Below are positions 14,523-20,325 of a stretch of DNA of 20,325 nt, piece after piece. Numbering within the stretch: position 1 is the stretch's first letter; each line of letters opens with the position of its first letter. This DNA is from a virus. Position numbers and translations under genes: made by a program. The DNA lies in IMG/VR virus record IMGVR_UViG_3300003879_000005, positions 1 through 20,325 of that record. One strand, 5' to 3'. The notes under the pieces were generated by a model. It was not told the DNA's origin. It did not search any database and saw nothing but the letters and a program-made list of their open reading frames with translations.

Positions 14523-14566
14523 CAAATGTACGGCAACTTTTCTATTTCTCCAAATTTTTAGAGAAG
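14523..14566 (-). promoter_or_regulatory. Leftward promoter with palindromic operator
   Basis: On the minus strand, TTTG (14554-14551), 20 bases, then TACATTTG (14530-14523), a perfect Bacteroidota TTTG-N20-TAnnTTTG promoter. The TTTG box lies inside an inverted repeat at 14545-14566 with halves TTTCTCCAAAT and TTTTAGAGAAG. The same repeat (20 of 22 positions) covers the rightward promoter at 14911-14954. Confidence 0.75.
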
Positions 14567-14570
14567 TTTT

Positions 14571-14837
14571 TTATTCATTGACATCAACCTTGCCATTATT
14601 AATAGTATAAGGTATACTAAGCCAATCACATACAGACATTATAGTGTCAAAGGTCATTTGCGGGTCATTCTTCCAGACTCTATTCAATAGCGAATAGCTG
14701 ATTGGACACCCTGTGCGTGAACTCCATAAGGCACTATCAGCTCTAGCGACTGAAGAGTTGGTTTTTTTGTCTTTCATCTTGGCCTTGGACCTTTCTTTGA
14801 TTTGAGTCGCAAGTTTAGCCGTCATTCTTTTAGGCAT
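14571..14837 (-). CDS. HTH regulator, candidate immunity repressor
   Basis: An 88-residue protein. The N-terminus is very basic (MPKRMTAKLATQIKERSKAK), and the second half reads as an XRE-like helix-turn-helix: PISYSLLNRVWKNDPQMTFD followed by TIMSVCDWLSIPY, where SYSLLNRVW would be the recognition helix and TFDTIMSVCDWLSI the closing helix. It lies between two outward promoters that share one palindrome, as a phage repressor would. There is no peptidase or oligomerisation domain, so it is a short Cro- or Arc-sized protein; induction would need another factor. Its own promoter candidate is at 14866-14897. Repressor role is inference from fold and position. Confidence 0.6.
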   Translation of the reverse strand: MPKRMTAKLATQIKERSKAKMKDKKTNSSVARADSALWSSRTGCPISYSLLNRVWKNDPQMTFDTIMSVCDWLSIPYTINNGKVDVNE

Positions 14838-14865
14838 AATTCTTCTGTTTTTATTCTCTATAATA

Positions 14866-14897
14866 CAAAAGAACGCGTTTTTGGTCTAAATCACAAA
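14866..14897 (-). promoter_or_regulatory. Candidate promoter of the HTH gene
   Basis: Minus strand: TTTG (14897-14894), 20 bases, TTCTTTTG (14873-14866), one mismatch to TAnnTTTG. It lies 29 bases upstream of the ATG at 14837. The operator at 14911-14932 is just upstream, so the same protein could act on both divergent promoters. Confidence 0.5.
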
Positions 14898-14910
14898 AAA
14901 ACTGCTCTTT

Positions 14911-14954
14911 TTTCTCTAAAATTTTGGAGAAATGGAAAACATGCCCTATATTTG
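14911..14954 (+). promoter_or_regulatory. Rightward promoter with palindromic operator
   Basis: TTTG (14923-14926), 20 bases, then TATATTTG (14947-14954), again a perfect Bacteroidota promoter. The inverted repeat at 14911-14932 has halves TTTCTCTAAAA and TTTTGGAGAAA (10 of 11 pairs) and contains the TTTG box, so a bound repressor would block it. The ATG of the first rightward gene is 33 bases beyond the -7 box. Confidence 0.75.
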
Positions 14955-14986
14955 TTATCAACAACAAACAACACAAATACACAGAC

Positions 14987-15280
14987 ATGACAACTGCAAC
15001 TTACCAAATCACTAGCGACGACAACAACTTCAACCAAAAAGCCACCAATCTAATCAACGCTATGAACACTACGTCAAAGGCCACTGACAACCCAACGATA
15101 GAGGACGAGACATTGGACCAATTGCTAGACTTAGAAGAAAAGGCATACGATGATTTCATGCAGCTTATTTATAGCATGATCGAATCAGACGATGCCGCAA
15201 TCATCAAGGATTCTCACCTAAAGCAAGGGGCGTTTGCTCAACAGGTAATGAAGAAATACATCAACCCTTATCTAGCATAA
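14987..15280 (+). CDS. First gene of the rightward arm, acidic protein
   Basis: A 97-residue acidic helical protein (MTTATYQITSDDNNFNQKAT; then DETLDQLLDLEEKAYDDFMQ). The ATG is 33 bases after the promoter -7 box; the longer open frame from 14924 starts inside the promoter. It shares the initiation sequence ATGACAACTGCAAC with the next gene. It holds the place of cro in a lambda-like layout, but no helix-turn-helix is obvious. Function unknown. Confidence 0.6.
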   Translation: MTTATYQITSDDNNFNQKATNLINAMNTTSKATDNPTIEDETLDQLLDLEEKAYDDFMQLIYSMIESDDAAIIKDSHLKQGAFAQQVMKKYINPYLA

Positions 15281-15310
15281 TCCAACAAACTACAATACAA
15301 CAACACAGAA

Positions 15311-15706
15311 ATGACAACTGCAACTTTCACCACGGACACTATCGAATCAGTAAATGCTATTATCAAAGAAGTTGAGCAAAAAATGTATTTCCTAGACGCA
15401 TTTAGCGACGCCTACAAGGGCTGGGAGCAATTCCTGAAAGAATGCCAGCAATGGATCAAAGAAAACAACTCAAGCGAAGATTCATCCGCATTTCAAGTCG
15501 GCAAAACATACACTTACCGATACATAGGTGATTGCGAACTAAAGCCAAAAGTTACGATCCTAAAGCGCACCAAGTCATTTGTAACCTTTACCGATGGCGA
15601 CGGAACCGCTAGAAGAAAAATAAAGCAACACAACGGCATAGAATACTTTATGCCTGACGGAAATTACTCTATGGCTCCTAGTTGCAGCGCGGACGACTTA
15701 CTATAA
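15311..15706 (+). CDS. Phage protein with conserved C-terminal beta domain
   Basis: A 131-residue protein. The N-terminal 60 residues are helical (YKGWEQFLKECQQWIKENN). The C-terminal half, FQVGKTYTYRYIGDCELKPK, VTILKRTKSFVTFT, RRKIKQHNGIEYFMPDGNYS and MAPSCSADD, follows a pattern I recall from phage and plasmid accessory proteins: GKxYxxRSIxD..., VxxRTxKxVT, RRKI...GxExxxPxGxYSxAP. No enzymatic motif. It begins with the same ATGACAACTGCAACT as the gene before it. Confidence 0.6.
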   Translation: MTTATFTTDTIESVNAIIKEVEQKMYFLDAFSDAYKGWEQFLKECQQWIKENNSSEDSSAFQVGKTYTYRYIGDCELKPKVTILKRTKSFVTFTDGDGTARRKIKQHNGIEYFMPDGNYSMAPSCSADDLL

Positions 15707-15719
15707 GCAACTCACCACC

Positions 15720-15737
15720 CCCGCGCTACGGCGCGGG
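15720..15737. other. GC-rich perfect hairpin
   Basis: CCCGCGC-TACG-GCGCGGG, seven perfect pairs with a four-base loop, between the genes at 15311 and 15767. No T-tract follows (TATTCAAA), so it is more likely an RNA-stability or processing element than a terminator. Confidence 0.5.
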
Positions 15738-15766
15738 TATTCAAACACAATAAAAATCAACGTATT

Positions 15767-15898
15767 ATGACAACTGCCGAACAATACATTCAAAACATCC
15801 AAGAATACAAATATAATGTTGAACTGAAAAAATCAACTTCTGATCTAAAAGCAAAACTAGGTAGCTTTGACATCCTAAAAATCAAGAGCAACAAATAA
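15767..15898 (+). CDS. 43-residue basic peptide
   Basis: A short open frame in a good position: ATGACAACTGC start as in the two upstream genes, stop TAA, next gene 8 bases later. The peptide (MTTAEQYIQNIQEYKYNVEL, then KKSTSDLKAKLGSFDILKIK) is a single lysine-rich amphipathic helix followed by a short strand. Small basic peptides of this kind are common early phage products; no known function. Shared start sequence is the main support. Confidence 0.55.
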   Translation: MTTAEQYIQNIQEYKYNVELKKSTSDLKAKLGSFDILKIKSNK

Positions 15899-15906
15899 AA
15901 AACACC

Positions 15907-16491
15907 ATGGACATTCAAATCATAACAGCTTGGGCGTTAACATATAGCGCTCTGTGGCTAATCGCCGCCGCTATCCTCTACCGCAAGTGGAATAGACAAA
16001 ACACACAAACAGCCGACTATGAGGCAGCTAGATCATTTAAAAACAAGCGCTGGCAATACGAGCGCGTGCCCACATTGGCGCTAACTTGGTTTGCGCCAAC
16101 CTCTTGGATCGCTGGCAAGTTATTTCTGGCTTACAACGGGACTATCATGTTGCCCGACGACATTGACCCAGCCATCGCAGAGGAGATGGTCAAGGGCGCA
16201 TTAGCTTTGGTCGCCTTCCAGTCACTCATGGGTTACTTGGGCGGATGGTATACCGCAGAGGCAGTCAGTGTATGGTCGCGCTATGGCCTATCTGGTCAGC
16301 AGCCAAGCGACTGTGCAACTCGGCGCGTGTCAGCGCCACCGCGGGCCCTAGTCTGTGCCCTGCTGGCATTTTCAAGTGCTTGGGCGTTCGATTATGGTAT
16401 GGCGGGCGTGGTCGTAACTTGGGTAGTAATCGCATTAACTCAGGTTGTGTTCGTGATTTACCGCTGGATGCTGCCAGCACACAAGAAATAG
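15907..16491 (+). CDS. Multi-span membrane protein
   Basis: A 194-residue protein with about four hydrophobic spans: residues 5-25 (IITAWALTYSALWLIAAAIL), about 57-75 (LALTWFAPTSWIAGKLFL), about 96-115 (GALALVAFQSLMGYLGGWYT), and a pair in 148-187 (ALVCALLAFSSAWAFDYGMA, VVVTWVVIALTQVVFVIY). A basic cytosolic loop lies between spans one and two. The end is 22 bases before a strong terminator. No transporter or holin family recognised; a superinfection or host-membrane role is only a guess. Confidence 0.6.
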   Translation: MDIQIITAWALTYSALWLIAAAILYRKWNRQNTQTADYEAARSFKNKRWQYERVPTLALTWFAPTSWIAGKLFLAYNGTIMLPDDIDPAIAEEMVKGALALVAFQSLMGYLGGWYTAEAVSVWSRYGLSGQQPSDCATRRVSAPPRALVCALLAFSSAWAFDYGMAGVVVTWVVIALTQVVFVIYRWMLPAHKK

Positions 16492-16512
16492 TTTCAATCC
16501 GCTTTTTAGTTG

Positions 16513-16553
16513 GCAGCGCCCAACGTCCCAACTAGGGCGCTGCATTTTTTTTT
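16513..16553 (+). terminator. Rho-independent terminator
   Basis: Perfect 9-bp stem GCAGCGCCC/GGGCGCTGC, 13-base loop, one A, then nine T. It closes the first rightward transcription unit after the membrane protein; genes after it need read-through, antitermination or their own promoter. Confidence 0.9.
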
Positions 16554-16571
16554 AACCATTCATAATGCATC

Positions 16572-17027
16572 ATGCAAATAGTACACAAAATTACAGGAAG
16601 AGTTCTTAGTGAATATAACACCAAAAGCATTAAGGAATGTTTAGTTAATGCTTTATCAAACGGCGCTAACCTACGGAGCGCTGACCTAAAGGGCGCTGAC
16701 CTAGGGAGCGCTGACCTAGAGGGCGCTAACCTAGGGAGCGCTGACCTAGAGGGCGCTAACCTATGGGGCGCTGACCTAAAGGGCGCTAACCTAAAGGGCG
16801 CTAATCTAAAGGGCAGTGGATTATTTCAAATGGTTGGTTTCGGGGAAATGGGAAGATGCGTGACGATTGACACCCTAAATCAAAAAGTAATAGCTGGCTG
16901 CTTTTACAACAAGTACGAACAATTCATGCAGGCTATTTCGGATAAATACAAAGACAGCCCGAAAGGCAAAGCGTATATATTGGCCTTTAAGGGCATGTTA
17001 TCCGCTATAGAAATTCATAACTCTTAA
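16572..17027 (+). CDS. Pentapeptide-repeat protein
   Basis: A 151-residue protein. Residues 31-84 are about eleven pentapeptide repeats of form A(N/D)LxG/S, which build a right-handed quadrilateral beta-helix. Length is short for gyrase-protecting members (Qnr, MfpA), which have about 40 repeats. The C-terminal 65 residues ([49 protein letters not shown]) form a capping domain I recall from other phage pentapeptide proteins. It starts 19 bases after the terminator T-tract. The repeats are nearly identical at DNA level, so copy number may vary. Function unknown; DNA mimicry is a speculation. Confidence 0.8.
   Translation: MQIVHKITGRVLSEYNTKSIKECLVNALSNGANLRSADLKGADLGSADLEGANLGSADLEGANLWGADLKGANLKGANLKGSGLFQMVGFGEMGRCVTIDTLNQKVIAGCFYNKYEQFMQAISDKYKDSPKGKAYILAFKGMLSAIEIHNS
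16663..16815 (+). repeat. Tandem 15-base repeats in the pentapeptide gene
   Basis: About ten in-frame copies of a 15-base unit, GGCGCTRACCTARRG with few changes (AGCGCT alternates with GGCGCT). The very low divergence indicates recent expansion or recombination-driven homogenisation. Confidence 0.85.
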
Positions 17028-17045
17028 TCTAAAACACGAGTTATC

Positions 17046-17165
17046 ATGAAACAAAACAATGACAACATCACCCCACCAAAATACAACAACTCAACCAGAT
17101 TCAACGCATTCATAATCACGCTACTATTCTTTCTAATATTGGTAGCCATAACCTTTCCACAATGA
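17046..17165 (+). CDS. 39-residue single-span membrane peptide
   Basis: An ATG at 17046 opens a short frame ending at the TGA 17163-17165, which overlaps the ATG of the next gene (ATGA). The peptide (MKQNNDNITPPKYNNSTRFN) has a polar asparagine-rich start and then one hydrophobic helix (AFIIITLLF-type, FLILVAITF). Single-pass, probably C-tail short outside. The coupling and hydrophobic span make it a convincing small gene, of unknown role. Confidence 0.6.
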   Translation: MKQNNDNITPPKYNNSTRFNAFIITLLFFLILVAITFPQ

Positions 17166-17638
17166 CTACCATAGCACAAACACAATCAACCATTATAACC
17201 CACACGGGCCTAGGCCCAAGTTGGCCCCAGCGATTAGCTAAGGCTTGGGTGCACCTCTTGCACGGCCGCGATAAATTGGATTGGGATTGGGCTGCCGCAC
17301 ACCAAGCAGTACAGACAGCCGCCTATAACGTCGGGCTGGAGCACTGCTTAACCCAAGGATACCCCATTGGCATTCTTGAGAATGGGACACAGAAGCCCTA
17401 TGCAGAGGGGGCAATTTGCTACACCCAAGGAACAACCATGCAGCGACTCAGTACGCCGCTTATGGGTGTGGTTGAGCATGTTGTCGTCCACCGAGCATTG
17501 CCCAATCATCGCAAAGACGACCACGCATATTGGGCCACTTGCCCGAATCGGGTCATCGGCCCCACGGACCTGCTCAGCAAAGTAGAAAGAGGCGAGTGGC
17601 GCTGGTACATTTGCGACAGAAAAACCACACTGATCTAG
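17162..17638 (+). CDS. Hypothetical protein
   Basis: A 158-residue protein starting MTTIAQTQSTIITHTGLGPS. It is tryptophan- and histidine-rich (LAKAWVHLLHGRDKLDWDWA, HVVVHRALPNHRKDDHAYWA) with CPNRVIG and a WRWYICDRKT end. Cysteines are scattered without a clear zinc pattern. Translation is coupled to the membrane peptide before it. No family recognised. Confidence 0.5.
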   Translation: MTTIAQTQSTIITHTGLGPSWPQRLAKAWVHLLHGRDKLDWDWAAAHQAVQTAAYNVGLEHCLTQGYPIGILENGTQKPYAEGAICYTQGTTMQRLSTPLMGVVEHVVVHRALPNHRKDDHAYWATCPNRVIGPTDLLSKVERGEWRWYICDRKTTLI

Positions 17639-17746
17639 ATTTATAAATGGAATTTACTAAGATTTCGTATCTTAAGAAGCTTCATACCCATAGGTTGCCC
17701 AAGCCATAAGAACGCCCACTCATTCACTTATTTCCTAAATGCGCCA

Positions 17747-18118
17747 ATGATAAACGTAGACGATAGAATATTGAGCAAGTTGACCAATGATGGCATTGCC
17801 CTCATGATGGTATTGGCCTCTTACGGTCAGAAGTTCAGGAAGTCTACCCATGAGCTGCGCACCCGCATGAAATGGGGAAAGGGGAAATTCCCAAAAGTTA
17901 AAAAAGAACTCATCAACCTTGGAATAATCAAGGTCACAAGCAGCTACAATGATACCGATCTTTTCGAGTTTACCACGTCACAAATAACATGGTATTTTGG
18001 AAAAACGACCCCCCGAAAAACAGGGGGTCCCCCCGAAAAACGACCCCCCGAAAAGTGGGGGTACCCCCGAAAAGTGGGGCCCCGAAAATCGGGGGGCCAA
18101 ACTATTAGATTCCTATAG
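17747..18118 (+). CDS. Replication initiator-like, N-terminal wHTH part
   Basis: A 123-residue open frame. Residues 1-85 (ILSKLTNDGIALMMVLASYG, RKSTHELRTRMKWGKGKFPK, VKKELINLGIIKVTSSYND) have the winged-helix layout of phage replication initiators (LTxxGxALxxxL...S...L....W...K...LI..GLI). The last 35 residues are coded by C5-GAAAA repeats (TPRKTGGPPEKRPPEKWGYP) and the frame stops at 18118. The other frame through the same repeats goes on to a further domain, so this is probably the front of one initiator gene cut by a one-base shift. A similar arrangement with origin repeats inside the gene is known from lambda O. Confidence 0.65.
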   Translation: MINVDDRILSKLTNDGIALMMVLASYGQKFRKSTHELRTRMKWGKGKFPKVKKELINLGIIKVTSSYNDTDLFEFTTSQITWYFGKTTPRKTGGPPEKRPPEKWGYPRKVGPRKSGGQTIRFL

Positions 18119-18824
18119 TAGTGTAGATAATAGTGAAATTAATAACTCTCTCTCTATTCAAGACGCGCACGAGGAAGAGATTCCTCCACCAAAAAAAACA
18201 GAACCCGAAATATTGAAATCACAAAAGCCAGAAAAAAAAGAAAAAAAAGTTGCGCAAAAAAAAGAAACAAATGCGATCCCCGATTTGGATGCCATTTGGC
18301 AGAGCGTTGAGAGCGCGAAAGTTTTGCCGCGTGTTTTGAGTCTAGAGCAAGACCCCGATGATTACGATTGGGACATCATGGCTTTTGTGGACGGCAACCC
18401 CAAACGCCCCCCGATTGCGACGCCCGATTACATCATTGTCGCGCAATCCAACAAGTATCTTCCCAATTGGCCGCCGCATCTGCGAAAGGCACTAGGTCGA
18501 TACCTGTACCGATGGCACGAGAATGGCCGCTACGGGACTTCGCCCACCTTAGCTAGGGAGAACATCGGAAAAATAGAGAAGTTTCGACAGGCGAGCGCAC
18601 AGGGCGCAAATTGGACGGATAAAGACATTAGCGACGCAATCATTGACACACTTAGCAAGGAAGGAGTAAAAGATTATCACCCAAAATGGGCAATTGCCAA
18701 ACGAAAAAAAGAAGCCGATGCACAGCAGCGATCTAACAACACAGGGCAACACACCAGCCATACAGCAGAAATCTACAACGAGCTTTTCGACGATTACAAT
18801 CAGCTCAACGGCGGCTCTGGTTGA
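17997..18824 (+). CDS. Replication initiator-like, C-terminal part (other frame)
   Basis: An open frame 1 base ahead of the N-terminal part. Its only upstream start is a TTG at 17997, inside the other frame, so it is best read as the continuation of the initiator after a +1 shift (equal to loss of one base) in the repeats; the joined protein would be about 358 residues. After a proline/lysine repeat linker and a very lysine-rich stretch (EKKEKKVAQKKETNA) comes a domain with YIIVAQSNKYLPNWPPHLRK, LGRYLYRWHENGRYGTSPTL and KFRQASAQGANWTDKDISDA. The end LFDDYNQLNGGSG overlaps the next gene if that starts at 18718. Independent translation from TTG cannot be ruled out. Confidence 0.6.
   Translation: MEKRPPEKQGVPPKNDPPKSGGTPEKWGPENRGAKLLDSYSSVDNSEINNSLSIQDAHEEEIPPPKKTEPEILKSQKPEKKEKKVAQKKETNAIPDLDAIWQSVESAKVLPRVLSLEQDPDDYDWDIMAFVDGNPKRPPIATPDYIIVAQSNKYLPNWPPHLRKALGRYLYRWHENGRYGTSPTLARENIGKIEKFRQASAQGANWTDKDISDAIIDTLSKEGVKDYHPKWAIAKRKKEADAQQRSNNTGQHTSHTAEIYNELFDDYNQLNGGSG
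18007..18096. repeat. Iteron-like repeats, candidate origin
   Basis: Five copies of the core CCCCCGAAAA (the G after the C-run at 18015, 18035, 18050, 18069, 18084; spacing 20, 15, 19, 15), each linked to a G-run that can pair with the C-run. They lie inside the initiator gene, directly after its winged-helix part, the place expected for initiator-binding iterons. Confidence 0.6.
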
Positions 18825-19776
18825 GTTGCCAGTAGCACAGGTGGAAAGAATCGTTGAGCTGAGCGAGCAAAACATCCGCTCTGTTCTAAAATCAGAAGAC
18901 CAAGAGGCGATTGAGAGGCAGCTAGTTGTTCTTCGTACTCAGGTTTTTCACTGCCTGAAAACCTTCACGGGCATTGACTTCTCAAAAATGCAGAGCCAGG
19001 TTTCCGTCGGACTTGACGAGCGTGGCGCTCCAATTAGGCAAAAGGAATCCCAAGTTTACCTTAGCGAGTGCGCCGAGTTTATCCTAAAGCGTTTCCCAAT
19101 GCTCAGTGTTTTTGAAATCAAGGAGGCGTTCTCCCTCTGGGCAGCCAATGTGATTGAGGCCGAGTGTGTCGCCTACGGTGGGCGGCTTCCAGTTGGTCAA
19201 ATCGGCAATGTTCTGGCTGCTTACCTGAGTAAGCGAAAAAAAGTGCTTGGAGCCTATCATCGGCAATTGGATCTGCTTGAAGCTCGCAGCAAGGACGCCG
19301 AGGCTGAGCAGAAAAATCAAGCAGTTCACCAGCAGATTTTAACCGAGTACCGCGCATTGGTCAAGCGGTTTACCGAGACGGGCGATTTGACCGATGCCGA
19401 GAAGCGCATCAAAGCGTTTTGGGGGAAGATTCTAGTGCAGGAGCTCGGCGTGATTCAATTCAGCGAAGAAGAGAAAGCCGAGATCGTCCAAGAGGCCAAG
19501 GCTTTGATCAAAAAAGAAACGCTAGAAAAGGCTAAAAATCCCGATTTGCCCAAAACCGAGCGCGAAGATATTCGCAAGATGGTCCATTATTGGCAAAAGA
19601 AGGCGGATTTAAGCGCGTTTCGCGATAAATACGACCCCAAGTCCATTGAGTCTATTTTAAAGCCCTTAGAAGACGGATTTAAAGAATCGAGCTTTCGCGA
19701 CAAAGTTGTGCAGCGGTATTCGATCCTGATCGTGCTAAAGGGAATTGTTAAGGAGTCACTAAACGAAGAAGAATAA
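18718..19776 (+). CDS. Replication-region protein
   Basis: A 352-residue protein from the ATG at 18718; a TTG at 18826, two bases after the preceding stop, is an alternative that avoids a 107-base overlap and the serine/threonine-rich first 36 residues. VERIVELSEQNIRSVLKSED opens the conserved part; KRFPMLSVFEIKEAFSLWAA and YGGRLPVGQIGNVLAAYLSK match a pattern I recall in Bacteroidota phage proteins next to replication initiators (helical, ExKxAFxxW...Y...IGxVLxxY). Long charged helices follow. No Walker motif, so not a DnaC-type ATPase. A helper in replisome assembly is possible. Confidence 0.65.
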   Translation: MHSSDLTTQGNTPAIQQKSTTSFSTITISSTAALVELPVAQVERIVELSEQNIRSVLKSEDQEAIERQLVVLRTQVFHCLKTFTGIDFSKMQSQVSVGLDERGAPIRQKESQVYLSECAEFILKRFPMLSVFEIKEAFSLWAANVIEAECVAYGGRLPVGQIGNVLAAYLSKRKKVLGAYHRQLDLLEARSKDAEAEQKNQAVHQQILTEYRALVKRFTETGDLTDAEKRIKAFWGKILVQELGVIQFSEEEKAEIVQEAKALIKKETLEKAKNPDLPKTEREDIRKMVHYWQKKADLSAFRDKYDPKSIESILKPLEDGFKESSFRDKVVQRYSILIVLKGIVKESLNEEE

Positions 19777-19777
19777 C

Positions 19778-20110
19778 ATGGAACACATCAAAACACAAGA
19801 AGACTGGTTTGAGTTCTTGCGACAAGAGCAATGGGCATACCAGAAGGCCGAATGTATATTAAGGATGCTCCATAAGGACACCTATGGCAACTGCGGGGAT
19901 ATAGAGCTAGACACTGGCATTGTGCGATATACGTTCAAGACAATTCCCATGCAATTTGATGCTAGATGGATGCTCATGCCAAAAGAAGAACTCAAGCCCA
20001 TCATAGAAGCGCACAAGGCCGCACTGCGCGGGAAGCGCGAAGAACACGCAAAAGCCATAGCTCAAGAGAAGCGAGCAAAGTCGTATTGGGAAGACGGTCA
20101 AGAGCCTTAG
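19778..20110 (+). CDS. Hypothetical protein, replication region
   Basis: A 110-residue protein, ATG one base after the preceding stop. It has EDWFEFLRQEQWAYQKAECI, a short beta part (GIVRYTFKTIPMQF), and a charged C-terminal helix (AALRGKREEHAKAIAQEKRA). It ends with TAG at 20108-20110, and the same frame stays open to the window edge. No family recognised. Confidence 0.55.
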   Translation: MEHIKTQEDWFEFLRQEQWAYQKAECILRMLHKDTYGNCGDIELDTGIVRYTFKTIPMQFDARWMLMPKEELKPIIEAHKAALRGKREEHAKAIAQEKRAKSYWEDGQEP

Positions 20111-20325
20111 ATTGAACGTATCAAAGAGTTGCTATATGCCAATGAAGAATCGTGCAAAGTCGCTTTGACGACTTTAGAAGAGCGAAGAGCCAACGGCTGT
20201 AGAATGGCTTATTGGATGCTAAGGGATGCAGAAGATTGGCAGCGATGGGTTTATACGAACCACACTACAAAATGGTTCACGCACCAAGATGCTGAAACCA
20301 TCGCTGGTTGCTTGCAAATGGAGTC
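20111..20325 (+). CDS. Partial open frame after an amber codon
   Basis: Directly after the TAG of the previous gene, in the same frame, 71 codons stay open to the right edge: IERIKELLYANEESCKVALT, ARRANG-type helix, MAYWMLRDAEDWQRWVYTNH. The sequence looks coding (helical, tryptophan-containing, no odd codons). There is no ATG until about 20203; ATT at 20111 or TTG at 20126 could start it. Either a separate gene with a rare start, or the previous gene is longer and interrupted by an amber stop. Incomplete at the edge. Confidence 0.4.
   Translation, partial: MERIKELLYANEESCKVALTTLEERRANGCRMAYWMLRDAEDWQRWVYTNHTTKWFTHQDAETIAGCLQME

Noticed and set aside
16663-16815. CRISPR-like tandem repeats
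   Set aside because: The 15-base units are in-frame pentapeptide codons with no spacers.
17647-17709. 20-codon open frame between 17638 and 17747
   Set aside because: Too short, no coupling and no recognisable character; the 108-base gap shows nothing else.
18007-18096. CRISPR or simple low-complexity repeat
   Set aside because: Units are joined without spacers, inside a reading frame; iterons in an initiator gene explain them better.

Overview
The window is part of the genome of a tailed phage or prophage, both ends cut inside phage genes. The host is probably a Bacteroidota, perhaps close to Saprospiria. Evidence: two promoters match the Bacteroidota form (TTTG, 20 bases, TAnnTTTG); almost no gene has a clear Shine-Dalgarno site; and many small proteins resemble Bacteroidota phage families. 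No integrase, portal, major capsid, tape measure, lysis gene or CRISPR array is visible. Product names below come from motifs and remembered family patterns, not from searches.

Layout: (1) 1-4438, minus strand: a packaging and tail operon reading terS, terL, an unknown protein, a tail assembly chaperone with a probable -1 frameshift on a run of nine T, a tail-terminator-like protein and a neck or tail-completion protein that runs off the left edge. (2) 4578-5908, plus strand: a two-gene island with a beta-helix protein and a RuvC-like nuclease. (3) 5914-14483, minus strand: a long early or accessory arm. It holds small unknown genes, an ASCH-domain protein, a frameshifted YopX-like gene, a YqaJ/lambda-exonuclease-type nuclease beside a possible ssDNA-handling protein, small zinc-binding and membrane proteins, a CAU tRNA and a strange 123-base tRNA-like element. 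(4) 14523-14954: an immunity-like region with a small HTH protein between two near-identical operator-promoters that fire outward. (5) 14987-20325, plus strand: small early genes, membrane proteins, a strong terminator, a pentapeptide-repeat protein, then a replication-initiator locus with iteron-like repeats inside the gene and a frame break exactly in those repeats, followed by further replication-region genes that run off the right edge.

The control region and arms resemble lambda in logic: a repressor candidate sits between leftward and rightward promoters, with recombination genes on the left arm and replication genes on the right. The most unusual items are the tRNA-like element without a normal anticodon arm, the twin operators, the iterons within the interrupted initiator gene, and the frameshift in the tail chaperone. 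Several close gene pairs overlap by ATGA or TAATG, which implies translational coupling and helps decide reading frames.
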